A stretch of 64,000 bases of DNA from Archangium gephyra (GTDB lineage Bacteria; Myxococcota; Myxococcia; Myxococcales; Myxococcaceae), in contig QFQP01000018.1 in NCBI GenBank assembly GCA_003243425.1, positions 1-64,000 on the forward strand, given 5' to 3'. The position numbers and the translations under genes are program-made. The notes beneath the pieces are model-generated. The model saw only the letters and a program-made list of their open reading frames with translations. It ran no database searches and had not been told where the DNA came from. Shown here piece by piece: positions 8,450 to 18,036 of the stretch (positions are counted from its first letter, which is position 1; each line of letters starts with the position of its first letter).

Positions 8450-11400
8450 ATGAAGAGTTCGATGAAGTTTTTGTGCCTGGGTGTTTTTGCCGCAGTCGTC
8501 CTGCAGGCGTGTGACTGCGGAACCGGCGGACCCACGCGTAACCGCGGTGAAGTGCGCATCATCTACACCGAGAACGGTGCGCAGATGCAGGGCGCCGACG
8601 GCACGGTGGATTTCGGAACGGTCTCGATGGGCCGCACCGACCTGAAGAAGCTGACGGTTCAGAACGTGGGCCTCGGTTCGCTCACCATTCAGACGTTCGC
8701 GAAACCCGAGAGCACCCAGACGGCGACGAAGGTCGGCGACCAGGTCACCGACGAGAACCCGGTCTTCACCATCGACTTCGGTGAGCCCGTCGTTGTTTCC
8801 CCCGGTGAGTCGCGCGAGCTCGACGTGACGTACGCGCCGCCGGTCGTCGAAGGCCAGACGCAGATCGAGCACCTCGTGGTGCTGTCGATGACCTCGGCGA
8901 ACATCGAGCCGGGCGTGGCGCCCTCGAACATCACGCTCAAGGGCACCGCGGTGTCTGGCGAGTGTGACCTCCCCAACCAGCTCGACTTCGGCGCTGTGGG
9001 GCGTGGTGACTCGTTCAACCTGACCTTCGACTTCACGAACGCGCGCCCGATCGAAACGCGCGGCTACCTCGGCCAGATCGATTCGCAGCAGGGTGACGGT
9101 ATCTTCACGCTCTCGCCGGACTCGCCCAAGGGTGAGTTCCTCATCGGCGGCACCAACACCAAGACGGCGACGTTCACCTTCCGCCCGACGGACGCGCAGG
9201 ACTACGCCGCCTCGGTTCGTATGCGCCGCGCCGATGGGTGCCCTGAGAAGGTCGTTCGTCTGATCGGCACCGGCGTCGACGCGGTGCTCGCCTACGAGCC
9301 GGCCACGGTGAACTTCGGCTACGCGCCTCCCGGCACGACGGTCGAGCGTGAAGTGACGATCTCCAACAAGTCGCTCCGCGCGGTGGACCTCACCATGGTC
9401 ATGGCGAGCGATCAGGGCCAGACGGTGCCGAGCAACATCTTCAAGGTGGTCGACACGGGCGGTTCTTCGCTCACCACGATCTCCGTGCCTGCGGCGACGC
9501 GTGATTCCGGCAATTCGCTGGTGGCTGGCACGCAGGTGGTGAAGCTCTCGTTCAAGCCCACCGTGCTCGGCCCGCGTCAGGGCCTGCTCCGCATGACGAC
9601 CCCGTTCGCGAGCCAGACGTCTTTGTCGGTGCCGTTGCGCGGCATTGGCGGTGGTCCTGACATCGACGTGCGCCCGGCGCCTGCGCTGGCCTTTGGCCGC
9701 ATCGCGTACTTTCCCGCCGCGTCGCCTCCTTCGTTCGCCAGCCGCAAGCTCACCATTCAGAACGTCGGAACGCGCCCGAACCCGGCGGACCCGCAGGCCA
9801 ACCTGAAGCTCGGCCAGACCGACGGCATGAACGGCTTCGCTCGCCCGTACTGGGAAGTGACGCCCAAGAACGGCGCCTCGGCCGATGAAATCTGCGTCGG
9901 CGTGTTCGACACGTCGACCAACACCTGCACCAACGACCTCCCTACGTCGGGAGCGGGTTCCTACAACCCGGCGTTCGGCCTCGAGGCCGGCACTGCCACG
10001 TCGATCCTCGACATCCCGGTTCGCGTCACGCCCAACGGTCTGGGCACGCGTGAGTGGGAAGTGAAGATCTTCTCGAACGACCCTGACGAGCCCGTCACCA
10101 CCATCACCGTGACCGCGAACTCGGTCGAGCTGCCGCCGTGCAACGTCGAAATCAGCCCCATCGCGCTGCAGTTCGGCATCGTCTCGCCGCCCGCCATCAA
10201 GGATCTGGCCTTCAGCATCCGCAACCGCCTCACCGGCCCCCGCGACATCTGCCTCATCTCGGGCCTCGAGCTGGCGCCGGAGGTGAACACGCCGACGGGT
10301 ATGCCTGCGGTGTTCTCGCTGCCCGGTGGCGCGCAGAGCGAAATCGAGCTGCAGCCGTCCGAGACCAAGCAGTTCGTGGTTCGCGCCTGGCCGCAGGGTC
10401 AGCTCCCGCCCACGCCTGCCGCTGTCTCGGGCAAGGTGGTCTTCAACGTGGCGCACCCGATGAACCCGGCGCGTGAAGTTGCGCTCGCGGCGACCATCGC
10501 GAACAGCTGCCTCACGATTTCGCCCAACGCGCTCGACTTCGGCACCGTCAAGAAGGACTGCAACTCCGAGACGCGCACGTTCAACATCTACAACTCGTGT
10601 TCGACGGCGGTGACCATCAACAGCTCCACGATGGGTGCACCGGCGGGTGAAGGCCCTGGCGGCCCGAACTGCATGGGGTCGCTGCCGTGCCCAGAGTTCC
10701 ACATCGTCGCCGGCATTCCTGCCATGACGACGGTCGCGGCCGGTGCCACGACGCCGGTCTCGTTCCAGCTGCGCTACCGCCCGATCAACTACGGTCCTGA
10801 CACGGGCGCGTTCGTCATCAACGTCACGCAAGGCGGCCAGCCGCTCGACTACGTGGTCGCGTTGCAGGGCCGCGGTGACATGAACGGTCTGAACACCGAC
10901 ACGTTCCGCCAGGACAGCAAGCCCAAGGCCGACATCCTCCTGGTGATCGACGACTCGTGCTCGATGTCCGACAAGCAGGCGTCGCTCGCGGCGAACATGA
11001 ACTCGTTCCTTCAGTACGCGACCAGCAATCAGGTCGAGTTCCAGATGGCCGTCGTGGTCACCGAAATCGGCGGCGCGAACGCTCCCGTGCAGAGCGCTCA
11101 GTTCCGTCAGACCGCCGCGGGGAACAAGATTCTCCGCCCGACGACGACCAACCTGCAGAGCGAGTTCTCGGCGCTGGTTCAGGTCGGTACGCCCGGTGGC
11201 AGCGAGTCGTGCATGTACCCGGCGACGCTCGCGCTCACGGCTCCGCTGATCACCGACCCCACGAAGAACGCCGGCTTCCTGCGCAACGACGCGGTGCTCG
11301 CCGTGGTGTGTGTCACCGACGCGCCCGATCAGGCCCCGCAGGCTCCGGTCTTCTATTTGAACCAGCTCGTGAACATCAAAGGCGCGCAGCGTGCGACCCA

Positions 11401-11800
11401 GTTCACCTACAACGTGATCGGACCGTTCCTGCCGAGCCCGCCGTCGGGCTGCTCGTATGACGGCACGAACGACGGCCGCCATGCGTTCATGGTGTCGCAG
11501 ACGAACGGTGTGAAGGAAGAGATCTGCACCCCGAACTGGGCCGTCGCGCTCGAGCGTATCGGCAAGAACGCGTTCGGTTACCGCACGAACTTCTTCCTCA
11601 CGTCGCGTCCCGACCTCGCGGCGGGTCGCCCGGTCGTCGCCATCGACGGCATGGTCATCCCCGAGCGCGATCCCGATCCGGCTCTCAACTCGAAGATCTG
11701 GGAGTACGACGCGACCAACAACTCCATCAACTTCGAGCCGCTCTACGTTCCTGAGCCGGGTCGCACGTTGACGGTGACGTACACGGCCGCTTGCCTCTGA
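8450..11800 (+). CDS. Large surface lipoprotein: choice-of-anchor-D (ASH-like) repeats plus C-terminal VWA-like domain
   Basis: 1116 residues. The start ATG at 8450 has GGAGAG upstream. It begins with a lipoprotein signal (lipobox L-Q-A-C, Cys21), so the protein is anchored in the cell envelope. About six Ig-like ASH/choice-of-anchor-D repeats follow, each beginning with a (V/L)(D/N/Q)FG strand: VDFGTVSMG, LDFGAVGRG, VNFGYAPPG, LAFGRIAYF, LQFGIVSPP and LDFGTVKKD. From about residue 828 a VWA-like domain starts with DILLVIDDSCSMSD, carrying the D-x-S-x-S metal (MIDAS) motif. Such domains bind proteins through a metal ion. It heads a set of three large exported proteins on the same strand. Role in adhesion or surface display is inferred. 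Confidence 0.88.
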   Translation: MKSSMKFLCLGVFAAVVLQACDCGTGGPTRNRGEVRIIYTENGAQMQGADGTVDFGTVSMGRTDLKKLTVQNVGLGSLTIQTFAKPESTQTATKVGDQVTDENPVFTIDFGEPVVVSPGESRELDVTYAPPVVEGQTQIEHLVVLSMTSANIEPGVAPSNITLKGTAVSGECDLPNQLDFGAVGRGDSFNLTFDFTNARPIETRGYLGQIDSQQGDGIFTLSPDSPKGEFLIGGTNTKTATFTFRPTDAQDYAASVRMRRADGCPEKVVRLIGTGVDAVLAYEPATVNFGYAPPGTTVEREVTISNKSLRAVDLTMVMASDQGQTVPSNIFKVVDTGGSSLTTISVPAATRDSGNSLVAGTQVVKLSFKPTVLGPRQGLLRMTTPFASQTSLSVPLRGIGGGPDIDVRPAPALAFGRIAYFPAASPPSFASRKLTIQNVGTRPNPADPQANLKLGQTDGMNGFARPYWEVTPKNGASADEICVGVFDTSTNTCTNDLPTSGAGSYNPAFGLEAGTATSILDIPVRVTPNGLGTREWEVKIFSNDPDEPVTTITVTANSVELPPCNVEISPIALQFGIVSPPAIKDLAFSIRNRLTGPRDICLISGLELAPEVNTPTGMPAVFSLPGGAQSEIELQPSETKQFVVRAWPQGQLPPTPAAVSGKVVFNVAHPMNPAREVALAATIANSCLTISPNALDFGTVKKDCNSETRTFNIYNSCSTAVTINSSTMGAPAGEGPGGPNCMGSLPCPEFHIVAGIPAMTTVAAGATTPVSFQLRYRPINYGPDTGAFVINVTQGGQPLDYVVALQGRGDMNGLNTDTFRQDSKPKADILLVIDDSCSMSDKQASLAANMNSFLQYATSNQVEFQMAVVVTEIGGANAPVQSAQFRQTAAGNKILRPTTTNLQSEFSALVQVGTPGGSESCMYPATLALTAPLITDPTKNAGFLRNDAVLAVVCVTDAPDQAPQAPVFYLNQLVNIKGAQRATQFTYNVIGPFLPSPPSGCSYDGTNDGRHAFMVSQTNGVKEEICTPNWAVALERIGKNAFGYRTNFFLTSRPDLAAGRPVVAIDGMVIPERDPDPALNSKIWEYDATNNSINFEPLYVPEPGRTLTVTYTAACL

Positions 11801-11831
11801 TGCTTTGCAGTTGATTCGTTCAACACCGGCC

Positions 11832-11863
11832 GCCCACGGCTCTCTTTCTCAAGGGTCGTGGGC
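11832..11863 (+). terminator. Stem-loop between the two large surface-protein genes
   Basis: GCCCACG (11832-11838) pairs perfectly with CGTGGGC (11857-11863) around an 18-nt loop that allows a few more pairs. It lies in the 89-bp gap, 31 bp after the lipoprotein stop and 26 bp before the next start. There is no U-tract, so it could be a weak terminator or an attenuator or mRNA-stability hairpin. Confidence 0.5.
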
Positions 11864-11889
11864 AGCTCGCTTTCTGATGGAGAAGTGAC

Positions 11890-14800
11890 GTGAAGAACCT
11901 CCGCTCGTTCGCGATTGCCCTGGTGCTGGTTGGCGCCGCGTCGGCGAGGGCGCAACTGCCCCCCGTCATCACCTCCAGCCAGCCGTATCAGCCGCTGGTT
12001 GGCGCCACCGTGGGTACCCCCACCGCCCGAGGCACCTTCGCCGCCGGCGACGAGGGCTACATCGAGATTCCGCTGAACTTCACGTTCACGTTCCTTGGCA
12101 TCACGACCAACAAGGTCTTCGCGGACACCAACGGCTTCCTCTTTCTGGGCCCCGCAGCGTGCAGCACCGACTGTGTCGGCGCCGACAGCTTCCCGAATAC
12201 GGGCACCCCGAACGGCGGCATCATCGCCGGGTTCTGGGACGACTTCGACGACAACAACTTTTCGCAGATTCGGTACATCTCGACTGCCAGCGACCTCACC
12301 GTCGAGTGGTTCGACATGCAGCCGTACGTCAACGGTCCCGGTCGCCTGACCTTCCAGATCAAGATCGCCGCCGGTGGCACGGTGACCATTCACCACGGCC
12401 CGGCGACGCCCACGTTCGAAGGTGCGGTTGGTTTCGAGAACGCTGACGGAACCGTGGGCATGAACTTGATCCCCGGCTGCACGACGAATTGCACGGCCTC
12501 GAACTGGGTGCCCAATCGCCTGTGGCAGATCGGTGAGCCGACGGACCCGGACCTCGTGGTGTCGGCAGTCTCGGTCGATAGCTTCAACCGTCTGCCCGAC
12601 GACAACCTGACGTTCACCGTCAACACCTCGATTCGCAACATCGGCCGCACGGCCGTGGGCGCGTTCGATTGGTCGGCGTACCTCTCGCGCGACCGCGTGC
12701 TCGACATCACGAGCACCGATGGCGGCGTGCCAGACATTCTCGTGGCCAGCGGCTCTGCGCCTGACGGGTTGCCGGCGGTCTTCGGCGGCGTGACGGCTGA
12801 CGGCGGTCAGGCCGTGGTGCAATTGACGGCTGCCGCCGCGACCACCGTGGCCCCGCCGACAGGCGAGTACTACGTGCTGGTTCTGGCCGACTCGCAGGAC
12901 GTGATCACCGAGGCGACGGAGACCAACAACGTCGGCAGCAGTACCACCGCCTTCGTGCAGGGCGTCGACCTGGTCGCCTCTTCGGTCAGCGGCCCCGCAG
13001 CGTCGGTCGGCGGCGCCGATGCGGGGGTCGTGGTGAACTTCGTCAACCGGGGCACGAGCGCCCCCGATGCCGGAGTACCGTTCCGCGTTCTCCTCAGCAT
13101 CGACAACCTGCTCGACAACACCGACTTCCCGGTCGCCGACGGGGTGCGCACGGTGAGCGGTGGTCAAACCATCAACGAGACCGTCACCTTTGAGATGCCG
13201 ACGTCAGCGCCCGCTGGTGAGTTCTTCTACATCCTCCAGGTCGATCCTCCGACGCTGCAGAGCGCGGCGGGCGTGATCGAGGAAGCGTCCGAGACCAACA
13301 ACTGGGTCGCCTCGACCGGCAAGGTCACCATCACCCGCTCGGATCTCGTGGCCGAGGCGTTCCAACTGCTCGACCCCGTGACCAACCTGCCGATCACCGC
13401 GGCGCGTTTTGGCGAAGAGGTGCGCGTGCGCATTCGCTACCGAAACGCAGGAGCGGCGCCGGCCAACAACTTCAGGGTCGGTCTCGTCATCTCCACCGAC
13501 GCGTCCTTGTCGTTGCTCTCCGACACCTCGCCTTCGTTGTGTCAGCAGACGGTGGCCACGGCGGCCGCGAACTCTGCGGCGGTCGACCTGGTGTTCAATT
13601 GCACGTTGCCGTTGAACGACCGCAACAACAACGCGTTCCCGACGGGTCAGTACTTCCTCTACGGCCAGGTCGATCTCACGTCGGCCGTCTCCGAGACCAA
13701 CGAGCAGAACAACGCCCAGATGATCGGTCCCGTGCGTCTGACGGCGCCGGGGGCAGACCTCGCGGTGACTGCCGTGACCGGGCCGGCGTCGGCTGGCGTC
13801 GGTGAGATCGTTCCCGTCACGCGCAGCCTGCGGAACCTCGGCAACGTCGATGCGCCTGCCGTCGCCTACCGCTACGTCATTTCAGCCAACGACATCATCA
13901 CGTCTGACGACGAGTCACTCGAGATCGTCGACGGGACCAACAACCTCCCCGAGAAGAGCGTGACCCTCGCGAGGGGCACGGGCGACACGCAGGCGGAGCT
14001 CGTGCGGTTGCCTGCCTCGCTTCCTGCCGGCACCTACTACATCGGCTGCATCATCGACCCCGCAGTCACGGTGACCACCGACCTCGATCCGACGAACAAC
14101 GCGCTCGCTTCGCGCAGCATGATCGTGGCCGGCTCATCGTTGCGCATCGTCAACACGCAGCTCCCCGACGCGGTCATTGGCCGACCGTACAACTACCGGC
14201 TCTCGGCGGTGGGGGTACAGACCACCGCGACGTGGGAGAAAGTCGACGGCCCCATGTGGTTGTCGCTCGGCGCGGCCGACGGACTGCTCTCGGGCACGCC
14301 CGACGGTGCTGGCGCTCAGGTGGTGGGTCTGACGGTGAAGGTGACGGACGGGGCCCGCGTCGCCACCACGCGGCTCGCGCTTCGCGTGCTTCCGCCCACT
14401 TCGGGTCTCGAGGTGCTGACGACCGCGTTGCCCCCGGTGGTGAACAGCAGCAGCACGCAGTACGACTTCACGCTCGGTGCGGCGGGGGGCGTGCCTCCGT
14501 ACACCTGGCGCCTCGCCGCTGGCACGTTGCCCACGGGCCTTTCGTTGACGGCGGCCGGCACCTTTGCCGGTGCGCCTCGCAATACGGCCAACGGCAACCT
14601 GCCCATCACCGTCGAAGTGCGGGACTCTGTCGGCGGCCGCGCGACGAAGGCGCTGAGCATGCGCCTCATCGCGCCTGGGTCGATCCGCTTCAGGACCATC
14701 GCCGTGCCTGACGCGATCGTCGGTCAGGAGTACCTGCAGGACATCGCCGTCGCCAATCAGGACGGCAGCGCCCTCGTGAAGCCGCTGGTCTGGCGCGTGA

Positions 14801-17800
14801 GCGGTGCCGTTCCCACTGGCCTGTCGGTCACGCCGCAGGCAGAACTCATCACCGTTGCCGGCCGGCCGACCCAGGCAGGCACCTTCACTTTCGCGATCAG
14901 CGTCGAGGACAACAATGGCCGCACTGATTCACTGGAGTACACGATGACCGTTCACCCGACGCGCTACCGCGTCCTCGCGTCAATGCCCGAAGTGATTCGG
15001 CCCGGCGAGGTGATCTCGGTGCCGCTCTCGGTTTCGCCGAGTGGCACCGTCACCTACCGCATCGTCAACGGCTCGTTGCCCCCCGGGCTCACGCTCGATC
15101 CCGCGGGCACCATCGGTGGCACCGTCGCCGACGAGGGCTCCGACGGCACGTGGTCGTTCGTGATCGAGGCTCGAGACAATGCGGGAACCACCGGCATCAC
15201 GCCGATGGCGATGCGCGTCGAGCGTCTGCCGCGCGCATCGGGTTGCAGCAGCACGTCGGACTGGTCGCCGATGGCGCTCTTCGCGGGGCTGGCGTTGCTC
15301 TTCGCGCGCCGCCGTTCGTCGCGCGCCGGGCTGGCGGGCATCGCGGCCCTGGCGTTGACCGTGGTCTCCGGCGCCGCACGGGCGCAGACGTATCAGATCA
15401 CCTCGTCGCCCATCGCGTACCAGCCGCTCACCAACGGCACCGTGGTCAACAGCACCACGCCGATCCCCGTGAACATCGCGTTCCCGTTCTTCAACGGTAC
15501 GTTCACCACCGTTTACATGTCGCAGTTCGGGTACCTCGCGCTCGACGCGGCACCGTCGTCCAGCAGCGCCAACCAGGCGATTCCCCACAGCAGCACCACG
15601 ACGACCATACCCAAGTCGTTCATCGCGCCATGGTGGGACTCCCTGGGTGGTCCGCAGACGACGACCAACGGCTATCGGTATCAGGTGACGGGTTCGGCGC
15701 CGAACCGGGTCATGGCCTTCGAATGGAACGCGTTCCTCGCCAACACGGGTACGCCGCGCATCTCCTTCCAGGTGCTGCTGTATGAAACGACGGGTCGCAT
15801 TCGTTTCGCGTACTCGACGGCGCTGCCGGGAACGGTGTCGGCGTCGGTCGGCATTCAGAAAGAGGCTGGCGTGGGTATCGGCGGCCTGAACTGCTCGCCG
15901 AACTGCAACAGCACGGCGTACCCCGCTGGGCAGGCCATCGACTTCTTCCGTCCTCCCGACTTCGAGATCACCTCGTTGTCGGCGCCGCAGACGGGCCACG
16001 CTGGCGTCGCGTTTCCCCAGACGGCCATCGTCCGCAACAAGGGTGGCCGCGACGTTTCAGGTGTCGCGGTGCGCTTCTATCTCTCGGCTGACGCGAGCCT
16101 GAACCCCATGGTCGACACGGATCTCGGCACCGCGACGGGCATCAACATTCCCGCGCAGGCGTCCGCTCAGGCGACGCTCAACCAGCCGCTTCCGACGGGC
16201 CTCGCGGCGGGCAGCACCCACTTCATCTTCGCCGTCGTCGACCCCGACAACGTGATCGCCGAGGAGTCGGACCTCAACAACACGTCAGCGCCGCAGAGCA
16301 TCACCATTGGAGCACCGACCGCCGACCTCGTCGTCAACTCGGTCACCGCGCCGACCACGGCCATGCCTGGTGCCACGCTGCAGGTGGCCCGGGCCTTCCA
16401 GAACGTCGGCAACGCCGATTCTGTGGCTGCCAAGTACTCATGGTTCCTCTCGGACAACGCGTCGGTGTCCATCGCCGACCGGCCGCTCGGGGTTGGAAAT
16501 CTCGGCGTGCTCACGCCCGCGCAGATCGACATGAACATGGAGCCGGTGACGCTTCCCAACGATCTCGTGCCGGGCTCCTACTGGATCGGCGCGTGCGTGA
16601 ACTTCGACTCCTCCACGTCGGCGTTCGGCGGCTCGGAGATCACCATCGTCAACAACTGCTTCACCCAGAGCGCCGCGATCGCGGTGACGACGGGGAGCGT
16701 CGCCATCGCCACGACGCCGCTGCCCGCGGCGACCCAGTTCGCTCCCTATGGCCTGCGTCTCCAGGCGGCGGGCGGTTCGGGTCAGTACACGTGGGAACTC
16801 GGCGGTGGTGCATTGCCGCCCGGCATGTCGTTGTCGACCGCCGGTGACCTCATCGGTTCGCCGTCGACGGCCGGCACTTTCGCTTTCGACGTGAAGGTGA
16901 CGTCGGGCGCGCTGACCGACCAGCGCATGCTGTCGCTCCTGGTGCAGCCGGGCGGTCTGCCGCTGGTCATCGTGCCGCAGTCGCTCACCGCGGCGGAGTT
17001 CTCGCGCGCCTACACGGCCTCGCTCGTCGCCGTGGGTGGCAAGCCGCCGTATGTCTGGAGCGTGGTCGATGCCTCCAAACTCCCCCCGGGCATGGGCGTC
17101 GCCACCGACGGTCTGCTCGAAGGCCGCCCGCAGCTCGCCGGTGACTTCACCTTCGAAGTGCAGGTGAAGGACACGGACGACACCGCGGTGACTCAGTCGC
17201 TGTCGATGCGCGTCGTCACGCCGACCTCGCTGTCCATCGCCACGGCAGCGCTCGAGCGCGGCATGGTCGGTCGTGAGTACCTGCAGCCGCTCGTCGCCAT
17301 CGGTGGCGCTGCGCCGTACCGGTGGTCACTCATTCGCTACCAGGAGTTGCCGGAGAACTCGACCGACGCTCCGGGCCCGGTGACGTACAACGACGGCATG
17401 GAGATCGCGTTCCCTGCGGAGCTCGGGCTGTCCATCGACGACCGCGACACGGCCGATTACCTCAGCGGCACCCCGGCGCGGGCGGGGTTGTTCTCGCTCA
17501 CCTTCAAGGTGCGCGATGGCAACGACACCGAAGACACCGCGAGCGTGTTGCTGCGGGTCAGCTACCGCGACGGTCTGGCCATCACCACGCTCCAGCTGCC
17601 GGATGCCTTCTCGGGCCAGCCGTACCAGGTGCGCCTGTCGCACAACGGTGGCTCTGACGCCGAAGGCATCGCGTTCTCGCTGCCGTGCGTGCAGCAGGCC
17701 GTGCGCCCCGGTGAGTTCACCTGCGCCACGCCTGCGCCCACCGAGCAGTTGCCCGCGGGCCTGATGCTGCAGCCCGACGGCACCATCCTCGGCACCACCA

Positions 17801-17997
17801 ACGCCGAACCGGCGGTGTACACGTTCCTCGCCAAGGTCTCCGATGCCCGCGGTCGTCAGGACGTTCGCGCCGTCGCCCTGCGTGTGCGCAACGACTTCTC
17901 GACCCAACGTTCTGGCTGCAGTGCTGCTGGTCTGCCGCCTTCGACCCTCCTCGCGCTGGCCCTGGGGGCCCTCGCGCTTCGCCGCCGTCGCCGCTGA
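11890..17997 (+). CDS. Giant CARDB/Ig surface protein: in-frame fusion of two paralogues with internal MYXO-CTERM and signal peptide
   Basis: 2035 residues from GTG 11890 (GGAG just upstream). First module: signal peptide 1-21 (cut after ARA), an N-terminal beta domain to ~215, about four CARDB repeats (~217-745) and four putative-Ig repeats (~747-1112). It closes with a complete MYXO-CTERM tail at 1118-1143: Gly-Cys, a hydrophobic run, then an Arg cluster. Immediately after comes a signal-peptide-like segment (about 1144-1165, ending GAARA before Gln1166). A second, homologous module follows with the same N-terminal domain (ITSS, YQPL, FGYLALDA), two CARDB repeats, four Ig repeats and a terminal MYXO-CTERM tail (2009-2035). 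MYXO-CTERM tails direct Cys-dependent surface sorting in myxobacteria. The order suggests fused tandem duplicates, perhaps processed as a polyprotein. Confidence 0.9.
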   Translation: MKNLRSFAIALVLVGAASARAQLPPVITSSQPYQPLVGATVGTPTARGTFAAGDEGYIEIPLNFTFTFLGITTNKVFADTNGFLFLGPAACSTDCVGADSFPNTGTPNGGIIAGFWDDFDDNNFSQIRYISTASDLTVEWFDMQPYVNGPGRLTFQIKIAAGGTVTIHHGPATPTFEGAVGFENADGTVGMNLIPGCTTNCTASNWVPNRLWQIGEPTDPDLVVSAVSVDSFNRLPDDNLTFTVNTSIRNIGRTAVGAFDWSAYLSRDRVLDITSTDGGVPDILVASGSAPDGLPAVFGGVTADGGQAVVQLTAAAATTVAPPTGEYYVLVLADSQDVITEATETNNVGSSTTAFVQGVDLVASSVSGPAASVGGADAGVVVNFVNRGTSAPDAGVPFRVLLSIDNLLDNTDFPVADGVRTVSGGQTINETVTFEMPTSAPAGEFFYILQVDPPTLQSAAGVIEEASETNNWVASTGKVTITRSDLVAEAFQLLDPVTNLPITAARFGEEVRVRIRYRNAGAAPANNFRVGLVISTDASLSLLSDTSPSLCQQTVATAAANSAAVDLVFNCTLPLNDRNNNAFPTGQYFLYGQVDLTSAVSETNEQNNAQMIGPVRLTAPGADLAVTAVTGPASAGVGEIVPVTRSLRNLGNVDAPAVAYRYVISANDIITSDDESLEIVDGTNNLPEKSVTLARGTGDTQAELVRLPASLPAGTYYIGCIIDPAVTVTTDLDPTNNALASRSMIVAGSSLRIVNTQLPDAVIGRPYNYRLSAVGVQTTATWEKVDGPMWLSLGAADGLLSGTPDGAGAQVVGLTVKVTDGARVATTRLALRVLPPTSGLEVLTTALPPVVNSSSTQYDFTLGAAGGVPPYTWRLAAGTLPTGLSLTAAGTFAGAPRNTANGNLPITVEVRDSVGGRATKALSMRLIAPGSIRFRTIAVPDAIVGQEYLQDIAVANQDGSALVKPLVWRVSGAVPTGLSVTPQAELITVAGRPTQAGTFTFAISVEDNNGRTDSLEYTMTVHPTRYRVLASMPEVIRPGEVISVPLSVSPSGTVTYRIVNGSLPPGLTLDPAGTIGGTVADEGSDGTWSFVIEARDNAGTTGITPMAMRVERLPRASGCSSTSDWSPMALFAGLALLFARRRSSRAGLAGIAALALTVVSGAARAQTYQITSSPIAYQPLTNGTVVNSTTPIPVNIAFPFFNGTFTTVYMSQFGYLALDAAPSSSSANQAIPHSSTTTTIPKSFIAPWWDSLGGPQTTTNGYRYQVTGSAPNRVMAFEWNAFLANTGTPRISFQVLLYETTGRIRFAYSTALPGTVSASVGIQKEAGVGIGGLNCSPNCNSTAYPAGQAIDFFRPPDFEITSLSAPQTGHAGVAFPQTAIVRNKGGRDVSGVAVRFYLSADASLNPMVDTDLGTATGINIPAQASAQATLNQPLPTGLAAGSTHFIFAVVDPDNVIAEESDLNNTSAPQSITIGAPTADLVVNSVTAPTTAMPGATLQVARAFQNVGNADSVAAKYSWFLSDNASVSIADRPLGVGNLGVLTPAQIDMNMEPVTLPNDLVPGSYWIGACVNFDSSTSAFGGSEITIVNNCFTQSAAIAVTTGSVAIATTPLPAATQFAPYGLRLQAAGGSGQYTWELGGGALPPGMSLSTAGDLIGSPSTAGTFAFDVKVTSGALTDQRMLSLLVQPGGLPLVIVPQSLTAAEFSRAYTASLVAVGGKPPYVWSVVDASKLPPGMGVATDGLLEGRPQLAGDFTFEVQVKDTDDTAVTQSLSMRVVTPTSLSIATAALERGMVGREYLQPLVAIGGAAPYRWSLIRYQELPENSTDAPGPVTYNDGMEIAFPAELGLSIDDRDTADYLSGTPARAGLFSLTFKVRDGNDTEDTASVLLRVSYRDGLAITTLQLPDAFSGQPYQVRLSHNGGSDAEGIAFSLPCVQQAVRPGEFTCATPAPTEQLPAGLMLQPDGTILGTTNAEPAVYTFLAKVSDARGRQDVRAVALRVRNDFSTQRSGCSAAGLPPSTLLALALGALALRRRRR

Positions 17998-18036
17998 GCG
18001 CTGGCCACCTCTGCAATCGAAACGAGAGCTCAAGTC

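Noticed and set aside
8285..11482. Minus-strand open frame of 1065 codons
   Set aside because: It lies wholly opposite the ASH/VWA lipoprotein, has no recognisable domain, and is Arg/His/Val-rich, as expected for the complement of GC-rich codons.
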